From an uncultured Burkholderiales bacterium (GTDB lineage: Bacteria > Pseudomonadota > Gammaproteobacteria > Burkholderiales > Burkholderiaceae), in assembly GCA_946480465.1 (NCBI GenBank), contig CAMLJY010000032.1:1-64000 (forward strand): a DNA stretch of 64,000 nt, given 5' to 3'. A program made the position numbers and the translations under genes. The notes beneath the pieces were generated by a model, which did not search any database, was not told the DNA's origin, and saw only the letters and a program-made list of their open reading frames with translations. Below, one piece after another: positions 43,939 through 54,010 of the stretch (positions are counted from its first letter, which is position 1; the number at the start of each line of letters is the position of its first letter).

Positions 43939-45060
43939 TCAGGCGGCGACGCGGGCCAGCGCGTCCGCCAGCGCGGTGACCACGCGGTCCTGGTCGGCAT
44001 CGAGCAGGTCGGCGCTCATCGGCAGGCTGAGCACGCGCTGCGCGGCGCGCACGCTGTGCGGGTGCGCCGCCGGGTCGTGGCCGGCCGCATAGGCGGGCTG
44101 GTGGTGCAGCGGCTTCGGGTAGTGCACGGCCGTCGGGATGCCGGCGGCCTTCAGCGATTCGATGACGCGGGCGCGATCGTCCACCATCACCGTGTACTGC
44201 GCCCACACGCAGTCGCGGTCGGGCCGCACGCTCAGCAGCTGCGCCGGCAGGCCGCGGTCGGTCAGCTGTTCCTTGATCAGGCGGCCGTAGCGGTCGCCGA
44301 TCGCGCGGCGGCGCTCGATCTCCCAGCCGAAGCGTTCCAGCTTGCCGAGGATCACCGCGCACTGCAGCGTGTCCATGCGGCCGCCGACGCCGACGCGCGT
44401 GTGGTGGTAGCGGCCGCTCTGGCCATGCACGCGGATCTCGCGGCAGGCCTGGGCCAGCGCGTCGTCGCTGGTGAACAGCGCGCCGCCATCGCCGTAGCAG
44501 CCCAGCGGCTTGCTGGGGAAGAAGCTGGTGCAGCCGAAGGTCGACAGGTTGCAGCTCATGGCGCCCTGGTAGCGGGCGCCGAAGCTTTGCGCCGCATCCT
44601 CGATCACCGCCAGGCCGTGGCGCGCCGCGACGGCGTTGATGGCCGCCATGTCGGCGACTTGCCCATACAAGCTGACCGGCATGATGGCCTTGGTGCGCGG
44701 CGTGACCGCCGCCTCGACCAGCGAGGCGTCGAGGTTGCAGGTGTCGGGCTCGATGTCGACGAAGACCGGTTTCGCCCCGGCCAGCACGATCATCTCGGCG
44801 GTGGCCGCGAAGGTGAAGGGCGTGGTGATGACCTCGTCGCCGGGCTTCAGGTTCAGCGCCATCAGCGCGATCAGCAGCGCCTCGGTGCCGCTGGCCACGG
44901 CGATGCAGTGCCTGGCGCCGCTCAGCCGCGCCAGCGCGGCCTCCATCTCGGCCACCTCGGGCCCCATGATGTACTGGCCATGGTCCAGCACGCGCTGGAT
45001 GCGCGCGTCGATGCTGGTCTTCAGCGCCGCGTACTGCGACTTCAGGTCGGTGAACTGCAT
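43939..45060 (-). CDS. wlbC: UDP-3-keto-sugar aminotransferase, WlbC/WbpE-like
   Basis: A 373-residue DegT-family PLP enzyme with Lys184 in [14 protein letters not shown] and the [11 protein letters not shown] motif. With the two genes before it, it reproduces the Bordetella wlbA-wlbB-wlbC order. WlbC aminates the 3-keto group of UDP-GlcNAc-3-keto-uronate, on the way to UDP-2,3-diacetamido-2,3-dideoxy-uronic acid. The ATG at 45060 ([13 protein letters not shown]) overlaps the acetyltransferase end by 19 bases. The UDP-GlcNAc 6-dehydrogenase needed upstream is not in this window. Confidence 0.88.
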   Translation of the reverse strand: MQFTDLKSQYAALKTSIDARIQRVLDHGQYIMGPEVAEMEAALARLSGARHCIAVASGTEALLIALMALNLKPGDEVITTPFTFAATAEMIVLAGAKPVFVDIEPDTCNLDASLVEAAVTPRTKAIMPVSLYGQVADMAAINAVAARHGLAVIEDAAQSFGARYQGAMSCNLSTFGCTSFFPSKPLGCYGDGGALFTSDDALAQACREIRVHGQSGRYHHTRVGVGGRMDTLQCAVILGKLERFGWEIERRRAIGDRYGRLIKEQLTDRGLPAQLLSVRPDRDCVWAQYTVMVDDRARVIESLKAAGIPTAVHYPKPLHHQPAYAAGHDPAAHPHSVRAAQRVLSLPMSADLLDADQDRVVTALADALARVAA

Positions 45061-45629
45061 AAGGTGAGGAGGTCCCCGTCGAGTCGGTAGCGTTCGCCGG
45101 TGGCGGGACAAACGGCCTCGCCGCTGCCGCGCGCGGGCAGCGCCAGGCGCTCGCCATGGCGGCTCATCCAGCCGATGCGTCTGGCCGGCACGCCGACCAT
45201 CAGCGCGAAGGCCGGCACGTCGCGGCTGACGACGGCGCCGGCGCCGATGAAGGCATGCTCGCCGATCGTCGTGCCGCAGACGATGGTGCAGTTGGCGCCC
45301 AGCGTGGCGCCGCGCTTGACCAGCGTGCGCCGGTATTCGTCCTTGCGCGGCACCGCCGAACGCGGGTTGAAGACGTTGGTGAAGACCATGCTCGGCCCGC
45401 AGAACACGTCGTCTTCGAGCGTCACCGCGTCGTAGACCGAGACGTTGTTCTGCACCTTCACGTTGTCGCCGATGGCCACGTCATTCCCGACATAGACCCC
45501 CTGCCCGAATGAACACCCGCGGCCGATGCGCGCGCCCGCGCTGACGTGCGCGAAGTGCCAGACGCGGCAGCCGTCGCCGAGCTGGGCGCCGTCGTCGACG
45601 ATGGCGCTGGGGTGGACCGTGATCGCCAT
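45042..45629 (-). CDS. wlbB: Sugar N-acetyltransferase, WlbB/WbpD-like
   Basis: A 195-residue hexapeptide acetyltransferase ([60 protein letters not shown]). These phrases are characteristic of WbpD/WlbB enzymes, which acetylate the 3-amino group of UDP-GlcNAc3NA. It extends about 35 residues past the helix with [19 protein letters not shown]. The start shares one base with the wlbA stop, and it overlaps wlbC. Confidence 0.92.
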   Translation of the reverse strand: MAITVHPSAIVDDGAQLGDGCRVWHFAHVSAGARIGRGCSFGQGVYVGNDVAIGDNVKVQNNVSVYDAVTLEDDVFCGPSMVFTNVFNPRSAVPRKDEYRRTLVKRGATLGANCTIVCGTTIGEHAFIGAGAVVSRDVPAFALMVGVPARRIGWMSRHGERLALPARGSGEAVCPATGERYRLDGDLLTLCSSPT

Positions 45630-46690
45630 CAGTACTCCAGGGGGAGATTGATGCGCTTGCCGTCGCGGGCCGAGCGGTACATCGCGATCAGCAGTTCGAG
45701 CGACTTCAGGCCCTCGCGGCCATCGGTCTCGGGCTCGCACTCGCCGCGCAGCGTGCGGATCACGTTGTCGTAGTACAGCGGGTGGCCGAAGCCGTAGACC
45801 GAGCTGGTCTGGTAGCTGGCGTCGTCGAGGTGCGTATCCATCTCGTGCGGCTGGGCGAACTCCCAATGCTCGATCTGGTTCACCGCCACGCCGCCGACGC
45901 GCACCGTGCCGTGTTCGCCCAGCACCGTGATCGAGCCTTCGAAATTCTTCGGGTAGGTCAGCATCGTCACGTTGACCGAGCCCATCGCGCCGTTGCGCCA
46001 CTTGAGCGCGGCGACGCCGGTGTCTTCCACCTCGATGTTGCGCGCCAGCGTGCCGGTGTAGGCCATCACGCTCTCGACCGGGCCGATCAGCCAGTCGAGC
46101 AAGTCGACGTAGTGGCTGGCCTGGTTCATGAATGCGCCGCCGTCGAATTCCCAGGTGCCGCGCCAGGGGGCCGAGTCGTAGTAGCTCTGCGGCCGCGACC
46201 AGAAGACGTTGACCGTCACCATGTAGATGCGGCCGAAGCGGCCCAGCTGGATGGCCTGGCGCAGCAGCTGCAAGGTGCGGTTGCGGCGGTTCTGTTTGAC
46301 GACGAAGAGCCGCACGCCGGCCTCGTCGCAGGCCTTGACCATCGCCAGGCCGTCCGCCCAGCGGGTGGCCATCGGCTTTTCGGTCATCACGTGGCGGCGC
46401 GCCTGGGCGGCCTCGATCGTCTGCTGCGGGTGCAGGCCGCTGGGCGTGGTGAGGATGACGCAGTCGGCATCCGACTCGGACAGCATCGCGCGGTAGCTTC
46501 CGAAGGCCCGGGCGCCGGTGCGGCCGGCGGCGGCTCGCGCGGCCTCGGCATCGGTGTCGCAGACCGCCACCAGCTCAGCCCGGTCGGCATGGCGCTCGAT
46601 CGATCCCAGGTGGTTGGCCGCGATGCGCCCGCAGCCGGCGAGCGCGAAGCGGATCTTGCGGTCGGTGATGGGGGAAGGTGCGGATTGCAT
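45629..46690 (-). CDS. wlbA: UDP-GlcNAcA 3-dehydrogenase, WlbA-like (Gfo/Idh/MocA)
   Basis: A 353-residue NAD-dependent oxidoreductase: N-terminal [16 protein letters not shown], the EKP motif (104-106) and the catalytic [13 protein letters not shown]. Long stretches read like Bordetella WlbA ([42 protein letters not shown]). It oxidises C3 of UDP-GlcNAc-uronate. The ATG at 46690 fits the known N-terminus; the open frame upstream is noise. It is the first gene of the polysaccharide operon on this strand. Confidence 0.94.
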   Translation of the reverse strand: MQSAPSPITDRKIRFALAGCGRIAANHLGSIERHADRAELVAVCDTDAEAARAAAGRTGARAFGSYRAMLSESDADCVILTTPSGLHPQQTIEAAQARRHVMTEKPMATRWADGLAMVKACDEAGVRLFVVKQNRRNRTLQLLRQAIQLGRFGRIYMVTVNVFWSRPQSYYDSAPWRGTWEFDGGAFMNQASHYVDLLDWLIGPVESVMAYTGTLARNIEVEDTGVAALKWRNGAMGSVNVTMLTYPKNFEGSITVLGEHGTVRVGGVAVNQIEHWEFAQPHEMDTHLDDASYQTSSVYGFGHPLYYDNVIRTLRGECEPETDGREGLKSLELLIAMYRSARDGKRINLPLEY

Positions 46691-46731
46691 GGCGGGCGAG
46701 GCGGGGATTATCCGCGCAGCGCCCAGCCGGG

Positions 46732-47292
46732 TCAGGCGGGCGGGTCGATGCCGTCGAAGACGTCGGCCGGCGGGATGGCCTGGTCGATGCTCGCCAGGCG
46801 GATCGTGGGCTCGGTGCTCATGTCGTCGAAGAGCCACTGGTTGTCGGGCGTGCGGCGGAAGGCTTCGACGCGGCGGGTGTCGGGGTCGACCAAGACGTAT
46901 TCCTGCAGCGACGCCAACCGACGGTAGAGGGCGAACTTCTGGCTGCGGTCGTAGGCCTGGGTGGTTGGCGACAGCACCTCGATCACCAGCGCAGGCGACC
47001 GGAAGATCACGTCGGTGGCCAGGTCCGCCTTGTCGCAGGTGACGAAGACATCGGGGTACAGGATCGTGTCTTCCGCGACCTGGAGCTTCATCGTCTCCGC
47101 AAACACCTGGCACGGGGAGTCCGCCAACAGGTTGCCCAGGTGGCGCGAGAGATTCATGACTGTCCGACCATGACTGCGTCGTTCCCCCACCATCGCAAAC
47201 ACCTCGCCCCGGTGGAACTCATGCCTCTCGGCCTGCGCGTTCTCCCAGGCCAGGAAATCGGCCAGCGACAGCTTCTGCAGTGGAACGCCCAT
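46732..47292 (-). CDS. Uma2-family (DUF820) predicted nuclease-fold protein
   Basis: A 186-residue Uma2 protein with a PD-(D/E)xK-like core: LYPDVFVTCD, ALVIEVLSPTTQAYDRSQKFALYR, LQEYVLVDPDTRRVE. These proteins are common in bacteria, often in many copies, with unknown role; nuclease activity is predicted from fold only. The ATG at 47292 follows GGAGG by 8 bases, whereas the upstream GTG at 47301 lies inside that signal. It is a single gene, divergent from lysS and unrelated to the wlb operon behind it. Confidence 0.9.
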   Translation of the reverse strand: MGVPLQKLSLADFLAWENAQAERHEFHRGEVFAMVGERRSHGRTVMNLSRHLGNLLADSPCQVFAETMKLQVAEDTILYPDVFVTCDKADLATDVIFRSPALVIEVLSPTTQAYDRSQKFALYRRLASLQEYVLVDPDTRRVEAFRRTPDNQWLFDDMSTEPTIRLASIDQAIPPADVFDGIDPPA

Positions 47293-47339
47293 GACGAACA
47301 CCTCCGTGGCGCATTCTGAACGACCGGCCTGCCGCTGCC

Positions 47340-47345
47340 TACAAT
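47340..47345 (+). promoter_or_regulatory. Possible lysS -10 box
   Basis: TACAAT lies 55 bases before the lysS ATG, in the 107-base gap between divergent genes. No convincing -35 box is visible, so this is tentative. Confidence 0.35.
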
Positions 47346-47399
47346 TCGCGGTTTCCCTCGGGCCTCTTGCGCCTTTCGCCTTTCTCCTCCACCCCCGCC

Positions 47400-48914
47400 A
47401 TGACCGACGCCACCTTAGCCCCCGACGACGACAACAAGCTGATCGCCGAGCGTCGCGAAAAACTGGCGGCGATCCGGGGCCAGGGCGTCGCGTTCCCGAA
47501 CGACTTCAAGCCGAAGAACCACGCCGCCGACCTGCAGCAGAAGTACGGCGAGCTGCCGAACGAGGAACTGGAGCCGCAGGGCATCACGGTGGCGGTGGCC
47601 GGCCGCATGATGCTCAAGCGCATCATGGGCAAGGCCAGTTTTGCCACGCTGCAGGACGGCAGCCTGGGCAAGACCCACGGCCGCATCCAGCTCTTCATCA
47701 GCAAGGACGCGCTGGGTGACGCCGCCTACGACGCCTTCAAGCACTGGGACCTGGGCGACATCCTGGGCGCCGAGGGCACGCTGTTCAAGACCCGAACCGG
47801 CGAGCTGTCGGTGAAGGTGACCACCTTGCGCCTGCTCACGAAGAACCTGCGGCCGCTGCCAGACAAGTTCCACGGCATGGCGGACCAGGAGATGAAGTAC
47901 CGCCAGCGGTATGCGGACCTCATCACCGATGAGCACGCCCGCGCCCGCTTCGTCGCCCGCAGCAAGGCGGTCAGCTCGATCCGCAGCTTCATGGTCGAGC
48001 ACGGCTTCCTCGAGGTCGAGACGCCGATGCTGCACCCCATCCCCGGCGGCGCGAACGCCAAGCCCTTCAAGACGCACCACAACGCGCTGGACCAGGAGAT
48101 GTTCCTGCGCATCGCGCCGGAGCTGTACCTGAAGCGCCTGATCGTCGGCGGCTTCGAGCGCGTGTTCGAGATCAACCGCAGCTTCCGCAACGAAGGCATC
48201 TCGGTTCGGCACAACCCCGAATTCACGATGATGGAGTTCTACGCGGCGTACTGGAACTACCACGACCTGATGGACTTCACCGAGCAGCTGCTGCGCCATG
48301 CCGCCCGCATGGCCACCGGCTCAGCCAGCCTCAGCTACGCCGGCAAGCCGGTGGAGCTGGACAAGCCCTTCGCGCGGCTGTCCGTGCGTGAATCGCTGGT
48401 GGTGCACGCGGGCCTGACGGATGCCGAATCCGCCGACGCCGCGGTGCTGCATGCGCGCTTGAAGTCGCTGGGTGAAGAGCCGCCGGCGCACTGGGGCCTG
48501 TCCGAGCTGCAGTTCGGCCTCTTCGAGGCGGTGGTGGAAGAGAAGCTGTGGCAGCCGACCTTCATCATCGACTATCCCGTCGAGGTGTCGCCGCTGGCTC
48601 GCGCGTCGGATTCGAATCCCGCGATCACCGAGCGCTTCGAGCTCTTCATCACCGGCCGCGAATACGCCAACGGCTTCTCGGAGCTGAACGACGCGGAAGA
48701 CCAGGCCGCGCGCTTCCGCGCCCAGGTGGCGAACAAGGAAGCCGGCGACGAGGAGGCGATGTACTACGACGCCGACTTCATCCGCGCGCTGGAATACGGC
48801 ATGCCCCCCACCGGGGGCTGCGGCGTCGGCCTGGACCGTCTGGTGATGCTGCTGACTGACAGCCCGAGCATCCGCGACGTGATCCTGTTCCCGGCGCTGC
48901 GCCGCGAAGCGTGA
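47400..48914 (+). CDS. lysS: Lysyl-tRNA synthetase
   Basis: A 504-residue class II aminoacyl-tRNA synthetase: OB-fold anticodon domain (about 60-150), motif 1 region [17 protein letters not shown], motif 2 [15 protein letters not shown] and motif 3 [12 protein letters not shown]. It charges tRNA-Lys. Length matches bacterial LysS (about 500). The ATG at 47400 gives [22 protein letters not shown], the usual N-terminus; the longer frame adds 11 unrelated residues. It stands alone between divergent and convergent neighbours. Confidence 0.98.
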   Translation: MTDATLAPDDDNKLIAERREKLAAIRGQGVAFPNDFKPKNHAADLQQKYGELPNEELEPQGITVAVAGRMMLKRIMGKASFATLQDGSLGKTHGRIQLFISKDALGDAAYDAFKHWDLGDILGAEGTLFKTRTGELSVKVTTLRLLTKNLRPLPDKFHGMADQEMKYRQRYADLITDEHARARFVARSKAVSSIRSFMVEHGFLEVETPMLHPIPGGANAKPFKTHHNALDQEMFLRIAPELYLKRLIVGGFERVFEINRSFRNEGISVRHNPEFTMMEFYAAYWNYHDLMDFTEQLLRHAARMATGSASLSYAGKPVELDKPFARLSVRESLVVHAGLTDAESADAAVLHARLKSLGEEPPAHWGLSELQFGLFEAVVEEKLWQPTFIIDYPVEVSPLARASDSNPAITERFELFITGREYANGFSELNDAEDQAARFRAQVANKEAGDEEAMYYDADFIRALEYGMPPTGGCGVGLDRLVMLLTDSPSIRDVILFPALRREA

Positions 48915-48915
48915 T

Positions 48916-48947
48916 GCGCGCGCCGGGGCCATGCACCCCGGCCGCGC
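48916..48947. terminator. GC-rich hairpin between convergent lysS and enoyl-CoA hydratase
   Basis: CCGGGG/CCCCGG-type arms with flanking CGCG pairs fill the 35-base gap between the two stop codons. There is no T-run on either strand, so termination by this hairpin alone is uncertain. Confidence 0.3.
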
Positions 48948-48949
48948 CA

Positions 48950-49738
48950 TCACCTTTGCTTGAAGGCGGGCTTGCGCTTGGCCACGAAGGCGTCCATGCC
49001 CTCCTTCTGGTCTTCCGTCGCGAATAGCGCGTGAAAGACGCGGCGTTCGTACGAGACACCGTCGGAGAGCCCGCTTTCGAACGCCCGGTTCACGCATTCC
49101 TTGGCCAGCATCACGCTCGGCCCGCTGAAGGCGTTGATGACCTCGGCCGCGGCCAGCGCCTCGTCCAGCAGCTTGTCCGCCGCCACCACGCGCGAGACCA
49201 GCCCGGCCCGCTCCGCCTCGGCCGCGTCCATCATGCGCGCGGTCAGCACCATGTCCATGGCCTTGGCCTTGCCGATGGCGCGCGGCAGCCGCTGCGTGCC
49301 GCCGGCGCCGGGGATCACGCCCAGCTTGATCTCGGGCTGGCCGAACCGGGCGGTGTCGGCCGCGATGATGAAGTCGCACATCATCGCCAGCTCGCAGCCG
49401 CCGCCCAGGGCGAAGCCGGCCACCGCGGCGATCACCGGCTTGCGCACGCTCCGGATGTGCTCCCAGTTGCGCGTGATGTAGTCGCCCTTGTACGCGTCCA
49501 TGAAGCTGAAGGACGCCATCGCGGCGATGTCGGCGCCGGCCGCGAAGGCCTTCTCGCTGCCGGTGATCACGATGCAGCCGATCGCCTCGTCGGCGTCGAA
49601 GGCCTTCAGCGCCGCACCGAGTTCGTCCATCAAGCCGTCGTTCAGCGCGTTCAGCTGCTTGGGCCGGTTCAGCGTGATCAGGCCGGTGCGGCGCGGGCCG
49701 TCGCCGCGGGTGTCGACCAGGATGTATTCATGCGTCAT
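48950..49738 (-). CDS. Enoyl-CoA hydratase
   Basis: A 262-residue crotonase-fold enzyme: oxyanion-hole segments [10 protein letters not shown] and [13 protein letters not shown], and catalytic Glu region [24 protein letters not shown], with both glutamates of true hydratases (in GGCELA and QPEIKLG). It hydrates trans-2-enoyl-CoA in fatty acid or phenylacetate breakdown. Length is typical. It is a lone gene, 28 bases downstream of the DUF3108 gene on the same strand; no other beta-oxidation genes are near. Confidence 0.95.
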   Translation of the reverse strand: MTHEYILVDTRGDGPRRTGLITLNRPKQLNALNDGLMDELGAALKAFDADEAIGCIVITGSEKAFAAGADIAAMASFSFMDAYKGDYITRNWEHIRSVRKPVIAAVAGFALGGGCELAMMCDFIIAADTARFGQPEIKLGVIPGAGGTQRLPRAIGKAKAMDMVLTARMMDAAEAERAGLVSRVVAADKLLDEALAAAEVINAFSGPSVMLAKECVNRAFESGLSDGVSYERRVFHALFATEDQKEGMDAFVAKRKPAFKQR

Positions 49739-49766
49739 GGTTGTCGTCCTTCGTGAGGGTGAGGAG

Positions 49767-51029
49767 TCAGCGGGTGGCCGGGTCGGCCGCGGCCTGAAGC
49801 GGCGGGGTCTTCAGCGTCAGGTCCATGTGGTTCGATTCGTTCTGGCGGACCATGATGCGCACCGGCAGGTACTGCAGCGTCGGCGCGAACCACATCTCCA
49901 CCGCCAGCGCGCCAGGCCGCACCCGCCGGGGCTTGACGTGGAAGGTGGCCACCTCGCCGAAGGACAGGCGCAGCGTCTCCTGCTCGATCACGTCGTAGAC
50001 CCAGTGGTCGAGGCGGCGGTTGATCATCAGCGGCACCTCGATCGAGCGGCCCACCTGCAGCAGTTGCGGCTGCGTCGTGAACAGCCAGGTCAGCTGCACG
50101 AACTGGCTGGCCTCGTCCTGCACGCCCGGCGCCGTCGGCTGGTCGGAGCCGTCGCTCAGCGTGATGCGGTCGGGCGTGAACTGCTGGCTCCAGCGGCGCG
50201 TCTTGAACATCACCCGCTGTTCGCCCTGGAACTGCCGCGGCTCCAGCCCGCGCGCGGTCAGTTCGCCGTCGCTGACCGACCGGCGCGAGAAGAAGGTCGC
50301 GGCCGAGACCTCGAAGCGAACCTGGTAGCGCTGCCCCGAGCGCAGCCACTCCACCTGCGCACTGCCGTCGACGGGGCCGTTGACGTCGCCTTGCAGCAGG
50401 TAGCTCAGGCGGGTGGAGGGCGGCCAGTCGAAGCTGGGCGACGGCGTGGCGGCGACGTGCACCGGCGCCGCGGCCGATGCGGCGGCTGATGCGGCCGATG
50501 CCGCAACGGAAGGCCCCGGGGGCGCCGCAGCGACTGGCGGTGGCGGCCGCGCATCCGTCATCGTGGACGAGGGCTCGGGCGTCTCCGGCGGGTCGGGCGG
50601 CGGGGCGGGTGGCGGGGGCTCGGGCGACACGGGCACGGCTGCCGGGGGTGGCTCGACCGGCACGGCAGCCTCGGGCTCGACCGCGGGCGGCTCCGGCGCG
50701 GGCGGCTCCGGCACGGGCGGAGCCGGCGCCGAGGCCGCTTCCTTTGGACGCTGAGCCACCAGCGGCAGCGCGCGATCCGATGTCGGCGGCGCAGCCGGCG
50801 CCGGCGCCACTGCAGGGGGCGCTGCCTGCTGCAGCTCGCGCACGAAGGCCACTTCGATGCGCGGGACCTCGCGTTCGCGATCGCCCCAGCCCATCGTGTC
50901 GCGGGCCACCTCGTTCACCGCGAGCAGGTGCACCACGCTGACGGCCGCCACCAGTGCCCAGCCGCTGCCCCGCCGCAGCACCGGATGGCCGCGCGGGTGG
51001 GGGCCGGCCCGGGCCGCCGCTTCAGCCAT
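49767..51029 (-). CDS. DUF3108 protein with TonB-like proline-rich linker
   Basis: A 420-residue envelope protein. It has one N-terminal membrane helix (about 22-40), a long Pro/Ala/Glu linker (about 75-195) like that of TonB proteins, and a periplasmic DUF3108 beta domain (about 200-410: [34 protein letters not shown]-type end). Function unknown; DUF3108 proteins are common next to a M61 peptidase or cell-envelope genes in betaproteobacteria. It overlaps the M61 gene by 8 bases. Confidence 0.85.
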   Translation of the reverse strand: MAEAAARAGPHPRGHPVLRRGSGWALVAAVSVVHLLAVNEVARDTMGWGDREREVPRIEVAFVRELQQAAPPAVAPAPAAPPTSDRALPLVAQRPKEAASAPAPPVPEPPAPEPPAVEPEAAVPVEPPPAAVPVSPEPPPPAPPPDPPETPEPSSTMTDARPPPPVAAAPPGPSVAASAASAAASAAAPVHVAATPSPSFDWPPSTRLSYLLQGDVNGPVDGSAQVEWLRSGQRYQVRFEVSAATFFSRRSVSDGELTARGLEPRQFQGEQRVMFKTRRWSQQFTPDRITLSDGSDQPTAPGVQDEASQFVQLTWLFTTQPQLLQVGRSIEVPLMINRRLDHWVYDVIEQETLRLSFGEVATFHVKPRRVRPGALAVEMWFAPTLQYLPVRIMVRQNESNHMDLTLKTPPLQAAADPATR

Positions 51030-52752
51030 CGAGCCACGCGCGCCGGCGCGCCAGGGTCGCCGGCGGCGGCTTGTCGTCCAGCTGCAGCGTCAGGGTCTGG
51101 CCCAGCGGGCCCGCGGCATCGGGCGTGACGCGCAGGGTCGTGACCCGCTGGTCGCGCACGAGCAGCAGGTCGAAGGGCGAGGCGCGGTCGATCCAGCCCA
51201 GTGCATCGTCGAGCCGCCGGATGCGCCAGCCTTCGATGGCGAGCAGTTCGTCCCCGGCCGACAAGCCCGCCGCGGCCGCAGCGCTGCCGGCGAGCACGGA
51301 CTTCACCTGCACCCCGCTCAGCGCGCCCTCGGACAGGCGCAGGCCCAGCGACGCCGCGAAGCCGGCCTTCTCGTGCCGCAGTGCCACGCCCACACTGCGC
51401 AGCAGGTCGGCCAGGGGCAGATCGGTGGTGCCGTGCACCCAGTCCGCCAGTTCAGCGGCGTAGCTGCGGCCGCCCAGGGCCTGCAGGGCATCGGCGATGT
51501 CCTGCTCGCTCACCGGCCCGCCGCCGCTGCCCTGCCACAGCTGCCGCATCACCGCATCCAGCGAGCTGCCGCCCTCGCGCAGCCGCAGGTCCAGCGCCAG
51601 CCCGACCAGCGACCCCTTGAGGTAGTAGCTCACGGTGGCGTTCGGCGTGTTCTCGTCGCTGCGGTAGTACTTGACCCACGCGTCGAAGCTCGCATCGGCC
51701 ACGCTCTGCACCTGGCGGCCGGGCGTCGCCGCCACGGCATTCGCGGCCTTGGCGACCAGCTTCAGGTAGCGCGCGGCGTCGATCAGCCCGGCGCGCAGCA
51801 GCATCAGGTCGTCGTAGTAGGAGGTGAAGCCTTCGAAGAACCACAGCAGCCGGGTGTAGTTCTCACGCGTGTAGTCATAACGCTCGAAATCGGCGGGCCG
51901 CAGGCGCTTGACGTTCCAGGTGTGGAAGTACTCGTGGCTGATCAGCCCCAGCAGCGTCACGTAGCCGTCGGGCAGGCCTTCCATGCGCTGGCGCGGCAGG
52001 TCGCGGCGGTTGCAGATCAGCGCGGTGCTGGCGCGGTGCTCGAGGCCGCCGTAGCCCTCCTCCACCGCGTTCAGCAGGAAGACGTAGCGGTCGAACGGGG
52101 GGCGGTGCGGCGGCTCGGGATGCCAGAAGCGGATCTGCTGCTCGCAGATGCGCTTGGTGTCGGCGAGCAGCCGCTCGCCGTCGAAACCGGGCCAGGCGCC
52201 GGCGACGACGAACTCGTGCGGCACGCCGTGGGCATCGAAGCGGCCGCGCCAGAAGGCGCCCAGCTCCACCGGGTGGTCGACCAGTTCGTCGTAGCCGGCA
52301 GCGATGTACTGGCCGGCGCCGATGCTGCGCATCGCGGTCGCCACGTCCCAGCCGGGGGGAAGCGGACCGAATTCGAGCTTGTGCTGCGCCGCCTCGTGCC
52401 CCTCCGCACGCAGGCACAGGCTGGTGCCGTTGAAGAAGCCGCGCCGCTCGTCCAGCCAGGCGGTGCGCACCGAGGGGTCGAAGGCGTAGACGCGGTAGCT
52501 CAGCGTCAGCGTCGTGCGGCCGCTGCAGCGCGCCAGCCAGGTGGTCTTGTCGAGCTGCTGCAGCACCACCGGCTTGCGCCCCTGCACGGCCTGCAGCCCG
52601 GACAGGTGGCGGCCGAACTCGCGCACCATGTAACTGCCCGGGATCCACACCGGCAAGGACAGCCGCTGCTCGGCCGCCGGCTGCGCCACCGTCATCGTGA
52701 CGCGGAAAGCATGGCTCTGCGGATGGTCGACGTCGATGCGGTAGCTGATCAT
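51022..52752 (-). CDS. M61-family metallopeptidase with PDZ domain
   Basis: A 576-residue glycyl-aminopeptidase-like enzyme. The zinc site HEYFH is at 273-277 in LISHEYFHTWNVKRLRP, followed by the third ligand Glu in LLWFFEGFTSYYDDL. An N-terminal beta domain and a C-terminal PDZ-like domain (about 480-570) complete the usual plan. No signal peptide is visible (MISYRIDVDHP), so it is probably cytoplasmic. The ATG at 52752 is the first with family-like sequence; the open frame above overlaps the DUF3429 gene. It overlaps DUF3108 by 8 bases. Confidence 0.93.
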   Translation of the reverse strand: MISYRIDVDHPQSHAFRVTMTVAQPAAEQRLSLPVWIPGSYMVREFGRHLSGLQAVQGRKPVVLQQLDKTTWLARCSGRTTLTLSYRVYAFDPSVRTAWLDERRGFFNGTSLCLRAEGHEAAQHKLEFGPLPPGWDVATAMRSIGAGQYIAAGYDELVDHPVELGAFWRGRFDAHGVPHEFVVAGAWPGFDGERLLADTKRICEQQIRFWHPEPPHRPPFDRYVFLLNAVEEGYGGLEHRASTALICNRRDLPRQRMEGLPDGYVTLLGLISHEYFHTWNVKRLRPADFERYDYTRENYTRLLWFFEGFTSYYDDLMLLRAGLIDAARYLKLVAKAANAVAATPGRQVQSVADASFDAWVKYYRSDENTPNATVSYYLKGSLVGLALDLRLREGGSSLDAVMRQLWQGSGGGPVSEQDIADALQALGGRSYAAELADWVHGTTDLPLADLLRSVGVALRHEKAGFAASLGLRLSEGALSGVQVKSVLAGSAAAAAGLSAGDELLAIEGWRIRRLDDALGWIDRASPFDLLLVRDQRVTTLRVTPDAAGPLGQTLTLQLDDKPPPATLARRRAWLDG

Positions 52753-52766
52753 GGGGGGATCGGGAC

Positions 52767-53213
52767 CTAGGTGCCGGCGGCGCCGAGGAAGCAGCACAGC
52801 GCGGCCACGGCCGAGAGCCGGAAGCGCAGCGTGAGCCAGCGCGCGAGACCTTGCGCGGGATAGACCTTGCGGTCCACGAGGTAGCCGGCGACCAGCAGCA
52901 CGCCCTCGAGCACCAGGCCAGAGCTGGCGGGCATCATCACCGCCACCCAGGCCAGGCTCAGGGCGCCCAGGCCCCAGCCGAACAGCGCGGGCGGCGCATC
53001 GGCCTGACGCAGGCCCAGGCCCCAGTGCACGCCACCGAGCAGCGCGATCACCAGGGCGGCGTACGAGGACAGCGCCTGCGTGGCGTAGGGGTGCGCCTCT
53101 TCGTTGACCAGCCACACCAGCAGCGCACCGACCACGAAAGGCAGCAGGCCGAGGTGCCCCAGCCGCGTGGCGGTGATCGATGGGGGCGCAGGAGCGGTCA
53201 GCGTGTCGGGCAT
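52767..53213 (-). CDS. DUF3429 membrane protein
   Basis: A 148-residue protein with four to five membrane helices and the family phrase SYAALVIALLGGVHWGLGL. Function unknown. It is 14 bases upstream of the M61 peptidase gene on the same strand, probably the first gene of a DUF3429-M61-DUF3108 operon. Confidence 0.9.
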   Translation of the reverse strand: MPDTLTAPAPPSITATRLGHLGLLPFVVGALLVWLVNEEAHPYATQALSSYAALVIALLGGVHWGLGLRQADAPPALFGWGLGALSLAWVAVMMPASSGLVLEGVLLVAGYLVDRKVYPAQGLARWLTLRFRLSAVAALCCFLGAAGT

Positions 53214-53268
53214 GGTGGCGGGATTGTCGCCCGCGCCGTTCCTGCCGCCCCGGCGCGGGGACCGCGGG

Positions 53269-54000
53269 TCAACCCTTCTTGGCAGCCGCCTGGATGCGCG
53301 ATTCGATCTGCGACGCCGGCACCGCGCCCGGAGCGCGCGTGCCGTCCTCGAACACCACCGCCGGCGTGCCCTGCACGCGGTACTTCTGGCCCAGCTTCAG
53401 GTTGCGGTCCAGCGCGGCGACGTCGCAGTCGGCGGGCGCCTTCTGCGGCGTGGCGTTGTCGATCATCCAGCTGCGCCAGGCCTTGGCGCTGTCCTTGGCG
53501 CACCAGATGTCGCGCGACTTCGCAGTGGAATCGGCGCCGAGGATGGGGTACAGGAAGGTGTAGATCGAGACGTCCTTCACCGACTGCAGGTCGCGCTCGA
53601 TGCGCTTGCAGTATCCGCAGTTGGGATCGGCGAAGACGACGATCTTGCGCGACCCGTTGCCCTGCTTCACCAGCACCGCGTCCTTCAGCGGCAGGCTCGC
53701 GAAGTCGATCATCGTCAGCTTGTCGATGCGGGCCTGCGTCAGGTCGGTGCGGGTCTTGGTCTCGATCAGCGAGCCCTGGATCAGGTGGTTGCCGTTCTCG
53801 TCGGCATAGAGGATCTCGGTGCCGAGGCGCACCTCGTAGACGCCTGGGATCGGCGTCTTGCTGACCTCGTCGATCTTCGGGAAGTTGGGCAGGCGCTCGG
53901 CCAGGTTCTTGCGAATGGCCGCTTCATCGGCCAGGGCCAGCGTGGTGGCGGCCGCAGCCAGGCCGAAGGCCAGCGCGCGCTTGATGGTCAGGGAGGTCAT
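53269..54000 (-). CDS. dsbC: Thiol:disulfide interchange protein DsbC
   Basis: A 243-residue periplasmic disulfide isomerase: signal peptide (to about 24, TTLALA), an N-terminal dimerisation domain (LPNFPKIDEVSKTPIPGVYEV) and a thioredoxin domain with CGYC (Cys128-Cys131) in FADPNCGYCKRIE. The cis-Pro loop GTPAVV is present. It corrects wrong disulfides together with DsbD. It is 10 bases downstream of the Ubi hydroxylase gene, so the two are probably co-transcribed. Confidence 0.95.
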   Translation of the reverse strand: MTSLTIKRALAFGLAAAATTLALADEAAIRKNLAERLPNFPKIDEVSKTPIPGVYEVRLGTEILYADENGNHLIQGSLIETKTRTDLTQARIDKLTMIDFASLPLKDAVLVKQGNGSRKIVVFADPNCGYCKRIERDLQSVKDVSIYTFLYPILGADSTAKSRDIWCAKDSAKAWRSWMIDNATPQKAPADCDVAALDRNLKLGQKYRVQGTPAVVFEDGTRAPGAVPASQIESRIQAAAKKG

Positions 54001-54010
54001 CGGGGGTCCT